From assembly GCA_018873245.2 (NCBI GenBank), contig JAEMBT020000049.1:1-64000 (forward strand): 64,000 nucleotides of DNA, in the 5' to 3' direction. The position numbers were made by a program, and so were the translations under genes. Positions 1-11,400 of this stretch are shown in pieces (positions within the stretch are counted from its first letter, which is position 1; each line of letters opens with the position of its first letter). The notes below the pieces were generated by a model. That model worked only from the letters and a program-made list of their open reading frames with translations, was not told where the DNA came from and did not search any database. Source of the stretch: Archegozetes longisetosus (taxonomy: Eukaryota > Arthropoda > Arachnida > Sarcoptiformes > Trhypochthoniidae).

Positions 1-900
1 TGTGCTGCTAGAAAGTTTGTTGTTAATTTCTTCTATAATATTCAATTGTTCTCTCAATTTTATATTCGAATTTTCAAGTTTGTTATTGTCGATGGTAAGA
101 ATTTGTATAACATTAAATTAACTAAATCTTCTTTTATTGTACGGGAACTGACGTACTTTTTAGCTTTGATAACAAATTTACTTATACCTTTCAAATTCAT
201 AATAATTCTCATATTTTATCAAATTTTCTGCATCAAAAAGCAAATATTTATCAATGTTCACCATCCAGTGGTAACTGGTATCAGAGACTCAACTAAAACT
301 AATTTAAAACTTGAAATAAGCTTATTGATTCCGTGGTTATCACTCATTATCAACTCACAAACATGATGCAGTTTGTGAGCCAAACAATCAATATAGTGCA
401 AATAGGAAATAATCCCAATTCTTTTATAGACTTGAAACATTAAAAATTTCATGCTTGATCTGTAAGTATTAACCAAAGTTTATCATATTGAATACAATTA
501 GGCCGTAACAAACTTAACAATTTTATAAATGATTGTGAGATTTACTGACTTGTATACAGAACTTCTGTTGAATTTGGTAGCATTCATTTGCAATGTTTTT
601 CATTTAGAGCACCATCTAAAACATTCAGATTAATTCGGTTTTTCTGATCGGTTGTCTGGCAATTAAATAAATCAAATTATTTCTAATGACTTCTTTAATT
701 TTATCAATCGTTTCGTTACGGATTTAAAGGGTATATTTCCTACGAATACTTTCATTTGGAATTTTGATTTGCATTGTTTCTTCCAACTATGATTCAAAGT
801 ATGGATTATTCAATTTTTTGATCGGAATATCAGATTTTAAAAATGAAGTTTCCAGCTTTTGAATTTGATCTTGATTTTCACTAAATTCTATATTTCTCAT
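1..900 (-). pseudogene. hAT transposase pseudogene, copy 1 (C-terminus beyond window)
   Basis: Reading the minus strand from an ATG at 900 gives hAT-type transposase text broken by stops and frame changes. In order: an N-terminal ENQDQIQKLETSFLKS stretch, an RNase-H-like stretch, an ILTDQA motif near 450, then the cysteine/histidine block CLAHKLHHVCELI near 380 followed by INKLISSFK. These fit the catalytic-core layout of hAT elements of the DUF659 type. The remaining 3' coding part lies before position 1. A better second copy is at 58343-59468, where the C-terminal dimerisation region is visible. Many lesions make this copy non-functional. Family level is fairly sure; subfamily is not. Confidence 0.7.
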
Positions 901-2092
901 AGCAGTTATTTAGTTGAATTAAAGATGAATTTGATTTCTAAAGATTAGTTTGATAAAACCTGATACTTGAATGATACAATGCTGTAAATTGACTTTGCAT
1001 TAAAACCTCAAGCAATTCAAAAACAATAAATCATTAAAATTGAAATTGAAATATTTTATATATTTCAATTCCTTATTGTCAGTGCAAACGTGAGAATAGT
1101 GATCATTTAGATGTTTATCTAATTAGATATCTAATTATGTGCGCAGTCTATGTCTAAGTTGTTTGATTCACAATAATAGCTAATTATCATTATATACAAG
1201 AAACTCATTGATCGTATATATGTTAAAATAAAGTGTTACAACTTAACTTATTACTAAATCATTTGACGCTCGGCGCTCGTACTGACCACCAGCGCCTCCC
1301 ACTCGAGCATTTGCCGTCACTGCTTATTGTTGGTGCGTGATTCCAACACAATAATTAAACTTAATAAACGTACTTTTGACTGTTTAAACGAAGTCAAAAC
1401 TTTCTAATTATTGAGCAAATCCTAAACTATATTCAATATAAGGCTCAGGTTGAGGGTTTGAAAGCCACATATTCAGCACCTTCTACAGGACTCGAACACT
1501 GCATCTCCCGATTACATTTGAACAAATCAATTGAAATCTTATTTCAATGCATACAGACTTGTCGTAAACTCTATGGTCAATGTATTAAGTATCTCCTGAA
1601 AACCAGCGGACGAGTAAGAGTTTTCTATAATTGTTGGCATCAACTCTACCCAAAATCAAAATTACGAGACAAATAAATTATGATTTCTATACATGTTTCA
1701 AATACAGACCTCATTGTTTTCTTCTCTAATTTGAAATTTGATTAAAAGTCCGCTTCAAAAATAATCAAAATCTTTTGGCCGTCCACTGACTGTCGGAATA
1801 AATTCTATTATATATATATTGAACTAAGCAATAGCTGAACAAATAGATAAAGTCCATCAATATATGAAAGTCAATAAATAATCCATATAATCACATAAAT
1901 TAGTTATTAATCTATCGATTTGACCAAAAATAAATAACCCTCTTTCACATGACTGAATGCGTTTCGTAATATTTTTTATCTTATTGTTGTTTTTTTATCC
2001 GTTTTATCATCACTAATAAAAACAGCTGAAATGATTTGATGAACGAAATCACTTTTAAGTAATCTCCGATATCTGAAATAATGAATAATACA

Positions 2093-3040
2093 AAAGAGGA
2101 TTCGGTGGCCCCATAGAAATTCCCCTGAGACACCGATTTCTTTGAAATTTATTTTTCAAACGAACACTAAAAAAGAATATATGTTTGTGCTTATCACTTT
2201 GAGATTGGGCGCGCCTGAGCGCTACAAAAATTCCAGAAGTTTGAATCTTCAAATTTTTAATGTATGAAAACCGTTAGAGATATTTTGAAAATATTTTCAT
2301 TATAACTTAAAGTTTGAATACAAGTTTATGAGGAAAAAAATAATCATAAATTTTTCATTATTAAGAAAGTTATAAAGATAATAAAATTTCAAAAATTTTT
2401 TATACATGTTACCCCGAAAGGACTAGCTTGAGAATTTTTCTAAGAAACAACTTTATAGAAGCTTTGGTTAAAAGGAAAAGCTAGCCCTTTTAGGGTAACA
2501 CGTTGAAAAAATACAAAAATCAAAATTCAATTTTTAATCATTTTCAAATTATTTTGAATATGTTTAAAATGTTTAATGTTAAAAAATTTAAACGTCATCA
2601 TTTTATACTAATTATAGAATTTTTGAGTTTAGAAATCATATTTGTTACATACTGCTTGAATAAACTTTAGTCAGTTTCTCAATTAAAACATTTTAAATTT
2701 ATCTAAGGTTCATCAGTCAAGAGTGTCAACTTTGCTATGAAATACGCTGAGTTTGAAACTACTTTTCATAAATATTTTTTCAAGCTTCCTTATTAATATT
2801 TTCACTAATTAAAATTTTTTCATTTGCAAAAAATCATATTCTTTTCATTTGTATTCAGCTAAAATTCGATTTTTCACATCTATTTTGTTAATTTTTTTAA
2901 ATTGCACAAAAACGACAAATGCGGTAAAATTCAATTTTTGCATTATAAATGAGTTCAATTGGTTTTTTCCCTATGTTTTTAAAAAATTATTTTATCCATT
3001 TTTGAGGGGAAGGGCCGATGTTATAATGGAATCCTCCTTT
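2093..3040. mobile_element. Insertion with short terminal inverted repeats, absent from repeat copy 2
   Basis: Repeat copy 2 runs straight from its equivalent of 2092 to that of 3041 (around 61021-61035), so these 948 bp are extra here. The ends are inverted: AAAGAGGATTC on the left and GAATCCTCCTTT on the right. No transposase frame and no clear target duplication is visible. A 96-bp hairpin lies inside it. Superfamily unassigned. Confidence 0.55.
2406..2501. repeat. Imperfect hairpin
   Basis: The arm starting TGTTACCCCGAAAGGACTAG is answered by CTAGCCCTTTTAGGGTAACA about 55 bp later. This may be a very small MITE nested in the insertion at 2093-3040. Confidence 0.5.
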
Positions 3041-3400
3041 GACAGTTTTTCTCAAGTGGTAGAAATAGAATGAAAGCATTGATCAAATTCTTTTATTATG
3101 TCAAGTCCTTTCCAATTATGACATTTATAAAGACCTCCCTTTTGATAGAAAGCGCCTCAATTTATTAATGGTTCCAAGTGTTTGATAGTAAGATCTGATC
3201 TATAATTTCTTTCTAAATATAAGTCATTCGTCAGTTTATTAATATCATTTGTACCTCATTACTATCAAGCCAAATATTAAATTTGTAGGAGAGTATATCG
3301 TATAATACTCAAATACCATTTTTGTATCTTAAATACCTTAAGAAATACAACTCTGATATCTGTTTTGGACCGACCTAATATTATGACAAATGTTTTTGTA

Positions 3401-5375
3401 GCCTTACGTTCTTTCATTTTGTGGACTTCATGCAACACTTTCGTGGATACTTATTAAAGTTTATAGTTCCAAGTTCTCTGCTTTGTAATTATTGATAATG
3501 GTATGTTTATATTATTTCCATTAGAACTAGTATTAACTCAGTTCATATGCTTTCCTAAACCTTAGCAACATCGAAAGCCTTCACTTAATGTGATTATAGC
3601 CAAGAGGCGATATTTTATCCTTTATAAAGGGGTTGCTGTTCATAAGCAGGAAATCTGACTCATTACCTGGAATGAAAATAGAATTTGTGATGTTATTTCC
3701 TACAGTAAACGTAGTTAGTTCTAACTATAAATAAAACCTTTAATAGAGTTGACTCAAACGACAATTCTAATATTAGTCAATATATTTCATGTAGTTTTTA
3801 TTTTATTGAAATTTGGATAACTCAATCCTAGTCAGTGCAGTCTAACCAATTTTCATAATTTTTAAACATTTGAAACAGATTCAAGTAAGTTTGAATCAGT
3901 TTTCTCGTTTGTTATAAATTTCTGAAATAATACTTAGTCAAGCATAAGAGTTGCTTTCAGTTGAACTTCCCTGATGTTTTAAGTAAGTATATAATAGTTT
4001 ATATAATATTTTATTTTAATAGAAATCTTGCTCTAAAAATTTGAGTTTTCGATCTAAATCAGGGTATACATTGATCTTGATAGTCCGCAATATGTATCTT
4101 TTACATGACTTAAACTTTAATGCATTTGCTGCTCACCTAGACTTTTATAATCGAAAGACTTTAGGTGTCAATATGGCGAAGAAAGTAGCCATAAACAAAA
4201 AATAAAAGTACTTAAATAATAAAATTACTAGTTAATCGATAACAGCAATAGGATATTAAATTAATAAATAATACTCTAAAGAAATGTAATGAATTAAAAA
4301 GGAACCAAAAGAATATAACAGACGTTTAGCTTAACTATATATATATTATGAATATGTTGTTTAGAAATTGAATTAATAATTAATTGCGAACTGGTTAAAT
4401 GTATCTAACCTTTTTGGATTATTATGATTTTCAAACAGTCTTCCGTCTTTTTAGATAAAAATCTTTAAAACATTAACCGAGTTTAACCTCTTCTCTGCTC
4501 ATAATGTAAAGTCTGGGATTCTTTCATAGGAGCGTGTAAGAAATCTACAAAACTTAAAATATAATCACCTTATTAAACATAATAATAAGCCACAATACAA
4601 GTTTCATAGGGTTCCACAGGATTTTAACAAGAAAAGAGCACTAAGATTCAGGAAAAACACGACACATTAAAGGGGCAACAGGCAGGCTGAATAGGAAGAT
4701 ACTTTACTATAATAGTTTAAATTTTATAAGTTCACTAACATATTTAACTAAGATTGGGAGATTGAATAACTGGAACGTACTTAAGCTGGTTTTAAGAGTT
4801 AAGATATTATTATTACTAGCTGTCTTCATAATTTGTGCAGTTGAGGCAAGCATTTAAAGATTTCTTTGGTACAGCCAAAAGTAATCTTTAAATTAGCAAT
4901 AAATTTTGACATACATGTAATTTATGAAAATTAAAGATTAGAAATATAGATTGCTACGTGTGTATTACAGTATAGATTAAAAGAAACTTAAACGTTATTA
5001 TAATATTCATATGTTTAATCGAATGATCACATCTAGAAAATTTTCAACTCTAGCAAACAAGATTTATAGCAATAATCTCGCATTTGTACAACTAATTTAT
5101 AGTGATTTACGAAATCATAAAAGATTGTTATACATACTCCTTATGACATCGTTTGATTATCTGAAGCAAATCATATAATTAGATAAAAATATCTATTATT
5201 GTGTATAATATTTTCACAGCATTACTTTCCTTTTATCGCATTCATGTACAATTTTTCTGATATTTACCATAGATTATAGGGCCAATTCCCTGTCTTTGAC
5301 GACGTTGAGCTTATAACCCTCTTTAACTCAACTCAAATGATTTAAATAGCGTTAGTAACATAAGAATCTTATACC
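3401..5375. other. AT-rich intergenic DNA, nothing identified
   Basis: I see no convincing coding frame, inverted-repeat pair or RNA gene in this stretch. All frames are short and closed by stops, as expected for AT-rich non-coding DNA. Confidence 0.5.
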
Positions 5376-5729
5376 AATGATTGGTTGGCTTTTACTTTTG
5401 CGTGAAGTTGGGGAAAAAATTACATATCTATATATTCATTATCAGCATGACTTGGCATGCAAGTCTCAGGTCTCACCCACCTCCGGCCACTTCTAAGCTC
5501 CACCCACCAAAATTTTCTCAATTTTTCTTTTACATATACTGTTTAAGAATATGCAAACAAATTCTCAAAACTCCTTATGTGGGCGGAGTTATAAATTTTG
5601 AGTTCGATTTTGCAAAATTTTGATTAGCTTTTACTTTCCGTGAAGCAGATGGAGCCACTACATACATATACAGTCAGCACGAAAATTAACTTTAGGGATA
5701 AAAAGCTTTATAACTTTTATAGAGACATC

Positions 5730-5854
5730 AGTATAACTTTGCAATTTTTAGAGCCCCTAATTCAACACTATATTAAAGAGATTAATACAATTGATTATGA
5801 ACATTACTGGTTATAGTGTTGAAAAAGGAACCTTAAAAATTGCAAAGTTATACT
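5730..5854. repeat. 125-bp hairpin near the left end of the Tc1 element
   Basis: AGTATAACTTTGCAATTTTT is mirrored by AAAAATTGCAAAGTTATACT, with a second matched block (CAACACTAT/ATAGTGTTG) further in. It may be a nested MITE or part of the element's own subterminal structure. Confidence 0.6.
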
Positions 5855-6154
5855 GTTATCCCTATAAACCACTCATTCAATTTTGATGCGGTTTTTTAAA
5901 ATGAAAAAAAACTCACCCGGTTTTATAAAAATTTGTTAAAATCACAATTGAAGAAAAAATTATAAAGGAAAAATCGAGTTTACATGAAATTTTAAATTCA
6001 GGTACAAAATAAATTTAATGTAAACATAATTTATTGTTGAACTGATGTTCAGAATATATTCTTGTTTTGTTCTTTGAATAAATTTGGAAACAAATCATTC
6101 AATTAATTGAAATTAATATTTATTTAATTATTAATTGAAGTTCCTTTCGCTATT

Positions 6155-6155
<1 letters not shown>

Positions 6156-6237
<82 letters not shown>

Positions 6238-6245
6238 GAGAGAGA
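6156..6245. repeat. (GA)n-(GACA)n-(GA)n microsatellite
   Basis: A run of about 20 GA units passes into about eight GACA units, then back to GA. The arginine/glutamate and serine/leucine open frames across it are only translations of the repeat. Confidence 0.97.
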
Positions 6246-6336
6246 ATTAAAATTTCGAAAATTTATAAAATTGAGGGCACAGGGACGAAAGAGATCGGTA
6301 ATTATAGGAGAAGTTGGTAAGTATTGACAGTAAATT

Positions 6337-6564
6337 ATGAATATTTTATTTACTGATGAGAATGTCGGAGCTATGATCAAAGGCTTGGTGAGAAGTGAAA
6401 GGCCTCTTATTACATCTAAAGAGGACTTAATCAATGCTCTGAGTGGAGCTCATAAAAAAATGTGTGACGTTTCCTGGCGGGAATGCTTTATAAATTTGGT
6501 TCAATCGATGACTCGTCGCTTAGAATCTATTCGCGAGGCTTCTGGGGGCTATACTAAATCCTAG
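6337..6564 (+). pseudogene. Tc1-type transposase C-terminal remnant
   Basis: A 75-codon open frame ends in the pattern typical of Tc1 transposase C-termini: a tryptophan (SWREC), then INLVQSMTRRLESI and a GGYTK tail. The DDE catalytic part that should precede it is gone; upstream is microsatellite and non-coding sequence. It lies inside well-formed terminal inverted repeats, so the element is a deletion derivative that could only move with a transposase supplied elsewhere. An AATAAA-like signal follows shortly after the stop. Confidence 0.7.
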
Positions 6565-6951
6565 TTTTTATTAAATTCTTGATTTTTTTTAAATAAAGTA
6601 TAATTTGACTAATTTATTTTGTTGTTATACATTCTATATCTAAGTTTTATTAACTGGGGGAGTTTTTCTTCATTTAAAAAAACGCAACAAAATTGAATAA
6701 GTGGTTCAAAAGTTATAAAGCTTTGTATCCCTAAAGTTAGTTTTCGTGCTGACTGTATATTTGTTATGAGCATAACTTGACTAACAAGTGTCAAGCCACA
6801 CCCACCAAACTTTCTTAAATTTTCTTCTAAATATACTATTTAAGAATATGCAAGCAGATTATCGAAATTCCTTATGTGAACAAAGTTAAGAATTTTCAAA
6901 TATTTTGATATTCCAATAGTGGAAAAGAACATAATTAATATAGAACTTTTA

Positions 6952-7766
6952 AAGAACGATGCCAATAAGTCTATGGGATTTTGCCTATTGATGCAATCCA
7001 GAACTAATGATATATTTTTTAATAGAGATCACAAGCCTGATCAAAAGTGTCTGTTGGCCCACCTCGGTACAACTTATAGTTTAGCCGCTAGGTGGCTTCA
7101 AAGTTATGAAACATATTTAAATATCGATTTATTCAGTGAATATTAGAGGTATCGGGAAATGGCTTACATATTTGTGATCAGCGTTAAATTCTACATCGAA
7201 ATCGTGTATCATTTATATAAAAATTTAAAATCGAAAATTTAATATAAAAATTCAAATATCTCGAAAAATATTCTATATAAAAAGATTTGGACTTCAGATT
7301 CGGATTTAGCGTTAAAAAATACATATAATGTTTAGCTTGAATAATATATCATTCAAATGCCAAATATGTCTTCACAACGTGAAGCGCATTGGTCCACAGG
7401 GAGTCGGACCCCAGTGTTCCTGTGGTTCCTCAACATGCTACTGGGATGACGGTCAATGACCAGCATCAAATTGGGTCTTCCAGCGGTTGTTTCGCACATG
7501 TTTCGCAACATTCCAGATGTTGTGCGCACATCGCGACAGTTCTGTGGTTTCACGGGTATGCTTACATTTACCCGAGATACCAATTCCCGCAGAATTTTAA
7601 AATAATATCTGCGTGGAATTGGAGGAACAAGAGTAAGTATTAGCAGCGACCATTAGGGGTGTATGGTGGGGAAGGAGGGTGGGGCCCCCACTTTTACATT
7701 AAAATAAATATGAATAATTATATTTGTAATTATAAAATTGATAGGTAGGGTTTGTCATCGTTCTTT
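6952..7766. mobile_element. Unclassified 815-bp element, left copy
   Basis: A near-identical inverted copy lies at 20340-21154; positions in the pair sum to 28106. The ends are inverted: AAAGAACGATG on the left, CATCGTTCTTT on the right. Base composition is richer in GC than the surroundings around 7380-7680. Open frames of 76-84 codons occur on both strands, but none resembles a family I know. Here it forms the core of the foldback-like element; the other copy stands alone, so it is probably an independent mobile unit. Confidence 0.6.
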
Positions 7767-8022
7767 ATAACTTTGCTCACATAAAGAATTCCGAGAATCT
7801 GCTTGCGTATTCTTAAATAGCATATTTAGAAGAAAATTTGAGAAAATTTTTCCACATATTTTGTTGGCTGTGGCTTAAATTTTTTTGTGGGCGTGGCTTA
7901 AAAATAGCCGGAGTAGGGCGTGGCTTGAGACTTATGTTTGTCAAGTCATTCTGGTGATAAATATATAGATATGTAATGGTTTTCCCGGCTTCACGCAAAA
8001 GTTGAAGCCAACCCTAATGATT

Positions 8023-8460
8023 CTTACTTATGGCTAACATATTATCCTCAGAAAGTTTTAGAGATGAACATTTCTTAAACCAGCTTTTAAGATAGAATTA
8101 ATTATTGAAATATACATATGTACTAACAAAGCAGTAAGTGAAGAAACAGCATGGCAAAATTATCTTTAAGGTGAATTATATAAAGATTAAATTATTGATA
8201 TATCTTAATATAATTTATATATTTGAAGGTGATCGACTTATAGGGAAAGCAGTTATTTTTAAATATGTTGAATCAAACCTGTTTTTCTTCCATATTTGAT
8301 GTTTGTGTTCCATTTAACTAAAGTTTTAATTCAATTTAACAAATAATTATACATCTGATAGTATTTAATTCCAGTTTAAATCACTCTAACCTTCAAGCTG
8401 AATCGCCTGATCCTTCAATTGGAATAGGTTTTTAAAAAAGTTACTGAATTTTAAGCAAAT
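8023..8460. other. 5' flank of the ankyrin gene
   Basis: AT-rich sequence between the foldback-like element and the ankyrin start codon. I cannot pick out a convincing promoter, leader intron or regulatory motif. The foldback-like element ends only about 440 bp upstream of the gene, so any promoter must be short or overlap transposon sequence. Confidence 0.4.
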
Positions 8461-11400
8461 ATGTTAAATTTAATGTATTTTACTTATGTAGATTACCTAA
8501 TGCAAACGATGTCTGATATATCTACAATTAACACACCCAAAATAGCAACAACAGTTAAGACAACATCAATAGAGGCTATTAACACAAGAATTGAGATTTT
8601 GAAAAATGAGATGTTCAGAACTGTAAATAGTATTCAAATGCTTAGAAACAACATTGAAAAGGCAATGGAAATCGGAGTATTAAAGGATATAATTAATATG
8701 AAAAATGAAAATCAGAATACACTTCTACACTTGGCTGCAACTAACGGTAATAAGAAAATAGTTGAGGCATTATTAATCAAAGGAGCTGATGTTAATGTTA
8801 CTGACATGAATGGTTGGACACCTTTACACTTGGCCGCTCGTAATAAAGGCAAACCTGGTGTCGTGAGACTTCTACTCAAGAGTGGTGCTGACGTTAATGC
8901 TAAAGATAATGAAGGTTGGATACCTCTACACTTCACTGCTCGTGATAGTGACGAACCTGATGTAGTAGAGCTTCTTCTTGATAACGGTGCTGATATCAAT
9001 GCTAAAACCAAGTGGAGTTGGACACCTTTACACTTAGCATCTCGTGAAAATAATAAACTTGTAGTAGTTGCGACTCTTGTTGACAGAGGTGCTGATATCA
9101 ATGCTTTTGGTTGGAACAATTGGACTCCTTTACATCGAGCTTCTGAAAGCGGCTACTTTGAAATTACTAAGTTTCTAATAGATAAAGGAGCAAGTGCTAA
9201 TGCTAAAAACATTGATGGCGAAACACCACTACACGTTGCTGTTAAAGAAGGCAAATCCAACGTGGTCAAGCTTTTGATAGAAAATGATGCCGACATTAAT
9301 GCTAAAGAAAAGGATGAGTGGACACCTTTACATGTGGCTGCTCGTTATAATAGCGAACCTGACATTGTAGAACTTCTACTTGATAAAGGTGCTGACATTA
9401 CTGCTAAAGATAATAGAGATTGGACACCACTGCACATGGCTACTCAAAATGGCAAACCGGATGTCGTGAAACTTCTTCTCGAAAGAGGTGTTGACATTAA
9501 TGCCAAAGAAAATGATGAGTGGACACCTTTACATGTGGCTGCTCGTTATAATAGCGAACCTGACATTGTAGAACTTCTACTTGATAAAGGTGCTGACATT
9601 ACTGCTAAAGATAATAGAGATTGGACACCACTGCACATGGCTACTCAAAATGGCAAACCGGATGTCGTGAAACTTCTTTTTGAAAGAGATGCTGACATTA
9701 ACGCTAAAGGTAAAGATGAGTGGACACTTTTACATACAGCTGCTCGTTATAATTACAAACCGGATGTCGTGAAACTTCTTCTTGAAAGAGGTGTTGACAT
9801 TAATGCCAAAGAAAGGGATGAGTGGACACCCTTACATGTGGCTGCTCGTTATAATAGCGAACCTGACATTGTAGAACTTCTACTTGATAAAGGTGCTGAC
9901 ATTACTGCTAAAGATAATAAAGATTGGACACCATTGCACATGGCTACTCAAAATGGCAAACCGGATGTCGTGAAACTTCTTCTCAAAAGAGGTGTTGACA
10001 TTAATGCCAAAGAAAATGATGGGTGGACACCTTTACATGTGGCTGCTCGTTATAATAGCGAACCTGACATTGTAGAACTTCTACTTAATAGAAGTGCTGA
10101 CATTACTGCTAAAGATGATGAAGATTGGACACCACTGCACATGGCTACTCAAAATGGCAAACCGGATGTCGTGAAACTTCTTCTTGAAAGAGATGCTGAC
10201 ATTAACGCTAAAGGAAAAGATGAGTGGACATCCTTACATGTGGCTGCTCGTTATAATGGTCATCCTGACATTGTAAAACTTCTACTTGATAAAGGTGCTG
10301 ACATTAATGCTAAGCAAAAGGACGAGTGGACACCCCTACATGTAGCTGCTCGTTATAAAGGCGATCATGATTTTATAAGACTTCTACTTGATAAAGGTGC
10401 TGATATTAATGTCAAAAGTAATGATAATGCAACATCTCTTCATTTGGCTACTCGCTATAATAAACCTGATGTAGTGAGACTTCTTCTTGATAATGGTGCT
10501 GATATTAATGTCGAAAATGGTGATAATGCTACACCTCTACACTTGGCTGCTCGCTATGATAAAGCTGATGTAGTAAAGCTGCTTGTTGATAAAGGTGCTG
10601 ACATTAATGCTATAGAAGAGGACAAGAGAACACCCCTACACTTCGCTGCTCATTATAATGATAAAGTTGATATAGTGAGAATTCTACTTGATAAAGGTGC
10701 TGACATTAATGCTATAGAAGAGGATAAATGGACACCTCTACACTTGGCTGCTCATTATAATGATAAAGTTGATATAGTGAGAATTCTACTTGATAGAGGT
10801 GCTGACATTAATGCTAAAGAAGAAGACAAGAGGACACCTCTTCACTTGGCTGCTCATTATAATGATAAAGTTGATATAGTGAGAATTCTACTTGATAGAG
10901 GTGCTGATATTAATGCTAAAGAAGAGGATGAGTGGACACCTCTACACTTCGCTGTCAAAAACAGTAACTTGAATGTAGTTCAATTGCTAATTAATAAAGG
11001 TGCTGATTTTAATGCTGTAACCAGTTCTGGGAAAACATCATTAGGTATTGCTAAGGAAAAGAATCATTCGAAAGTTATTGAAATTCTTAATAAAGAAGGA
11101 TTGTTTGATGCTGTGAAAAAAGGAGATATAAGTAAAATTGAAGAAACCCTTTCTAATGATATTGATACAAATGTTAGAATAAAAGATAACTTGACATCCT
11201 TACACCTTGCTGTTAAAAAAGGTTACTTAAAAGTGATTAAGTTTCTTCTAGATAAAGGTGCTAACGTTAAAGCAAAAACTGAATTTGGATGGACACCATT
11301 ACATCTAGCTTCAGAAAATAATGATTTGAGTTTAATCAAGCTTCTAATAAGTAAAAATGCTGACATTAACGCTAAAACTAACAATGATTGGACACCCTTA

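Larger units (their letters stand above)
1..3400. repeat. Long dispersed direct repeat, copy 1
   Basis: The sequence from position 1 to about 3400 aligns by eye with 58578-61377 in the same orientation, with scattered substitutions and small indels. It contains the hAT pseudogene plus about 2.5 kb upstream of it. The copies differ by insertions: 2093-3040 is present only here, and a 438-bp palindromic MITE only in copy 2. It is either two copies of one long hAT element or a segmental duplication; the outer ends are not both in the window. Confidence 0.75.
5671..6755. mobile_element. Internally deleted Tc1/mariner element
   Basis: Terminal inverted repeats begin CAGTCAGCACGAAAA on both sides and continue imperfectly for about 40 bp. 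Each end is flanked by TA, the Tc1/mariner target duplication. Length is 1085 bp. Only the 3' end of a transposase survives (6337-6564). The inside also holds a 125-bp hairpin and a GA/GACA microsatellite. It sits within the second terminal unit of the foldback-like element, so it is the younger of the two. Confidence 0.85.
5383..8015. mobile_element. Foldback-like element with tandem-unit terminal inverted repeats
   Basis: The left end reads GGTTGGCTT..ACTTTTGCGTGAAG and the right end carries its reverse complement. AATGATT, 7 bp, lies directly outside both ends (5376-5382 and 8016-8022), a good target duplication. The left terminal repeat holds two related units of roughly 200-250 bp; the second is split by the Tc1 element at 5671-6755. 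The right terminal repeat holds one unit. Each unit contains a TTTAAGAATATGCAA core. The 815-bp element fills the middle. No transposase of its own is visible. The 7-bp duplication and tandem-unit ends resemble foldback/Galileo-type elements, but the superfamily is inferred. Confidence 0.6.

Noticed and set aside
6135-6434. RERERE/SLSLSL frames on the two strands
   Set aside because: Microsatellite translation.
7353-7643. Open frames of 76 and 84 codons on opposite strands inside the 815-bp element, repeated at 20463-20753
   Set aside because: Both strands are open over the same GC-richer block, both copies are equally open because they are near-identical, and neither translation resembles a known protein. 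Treated as part of the repeat.
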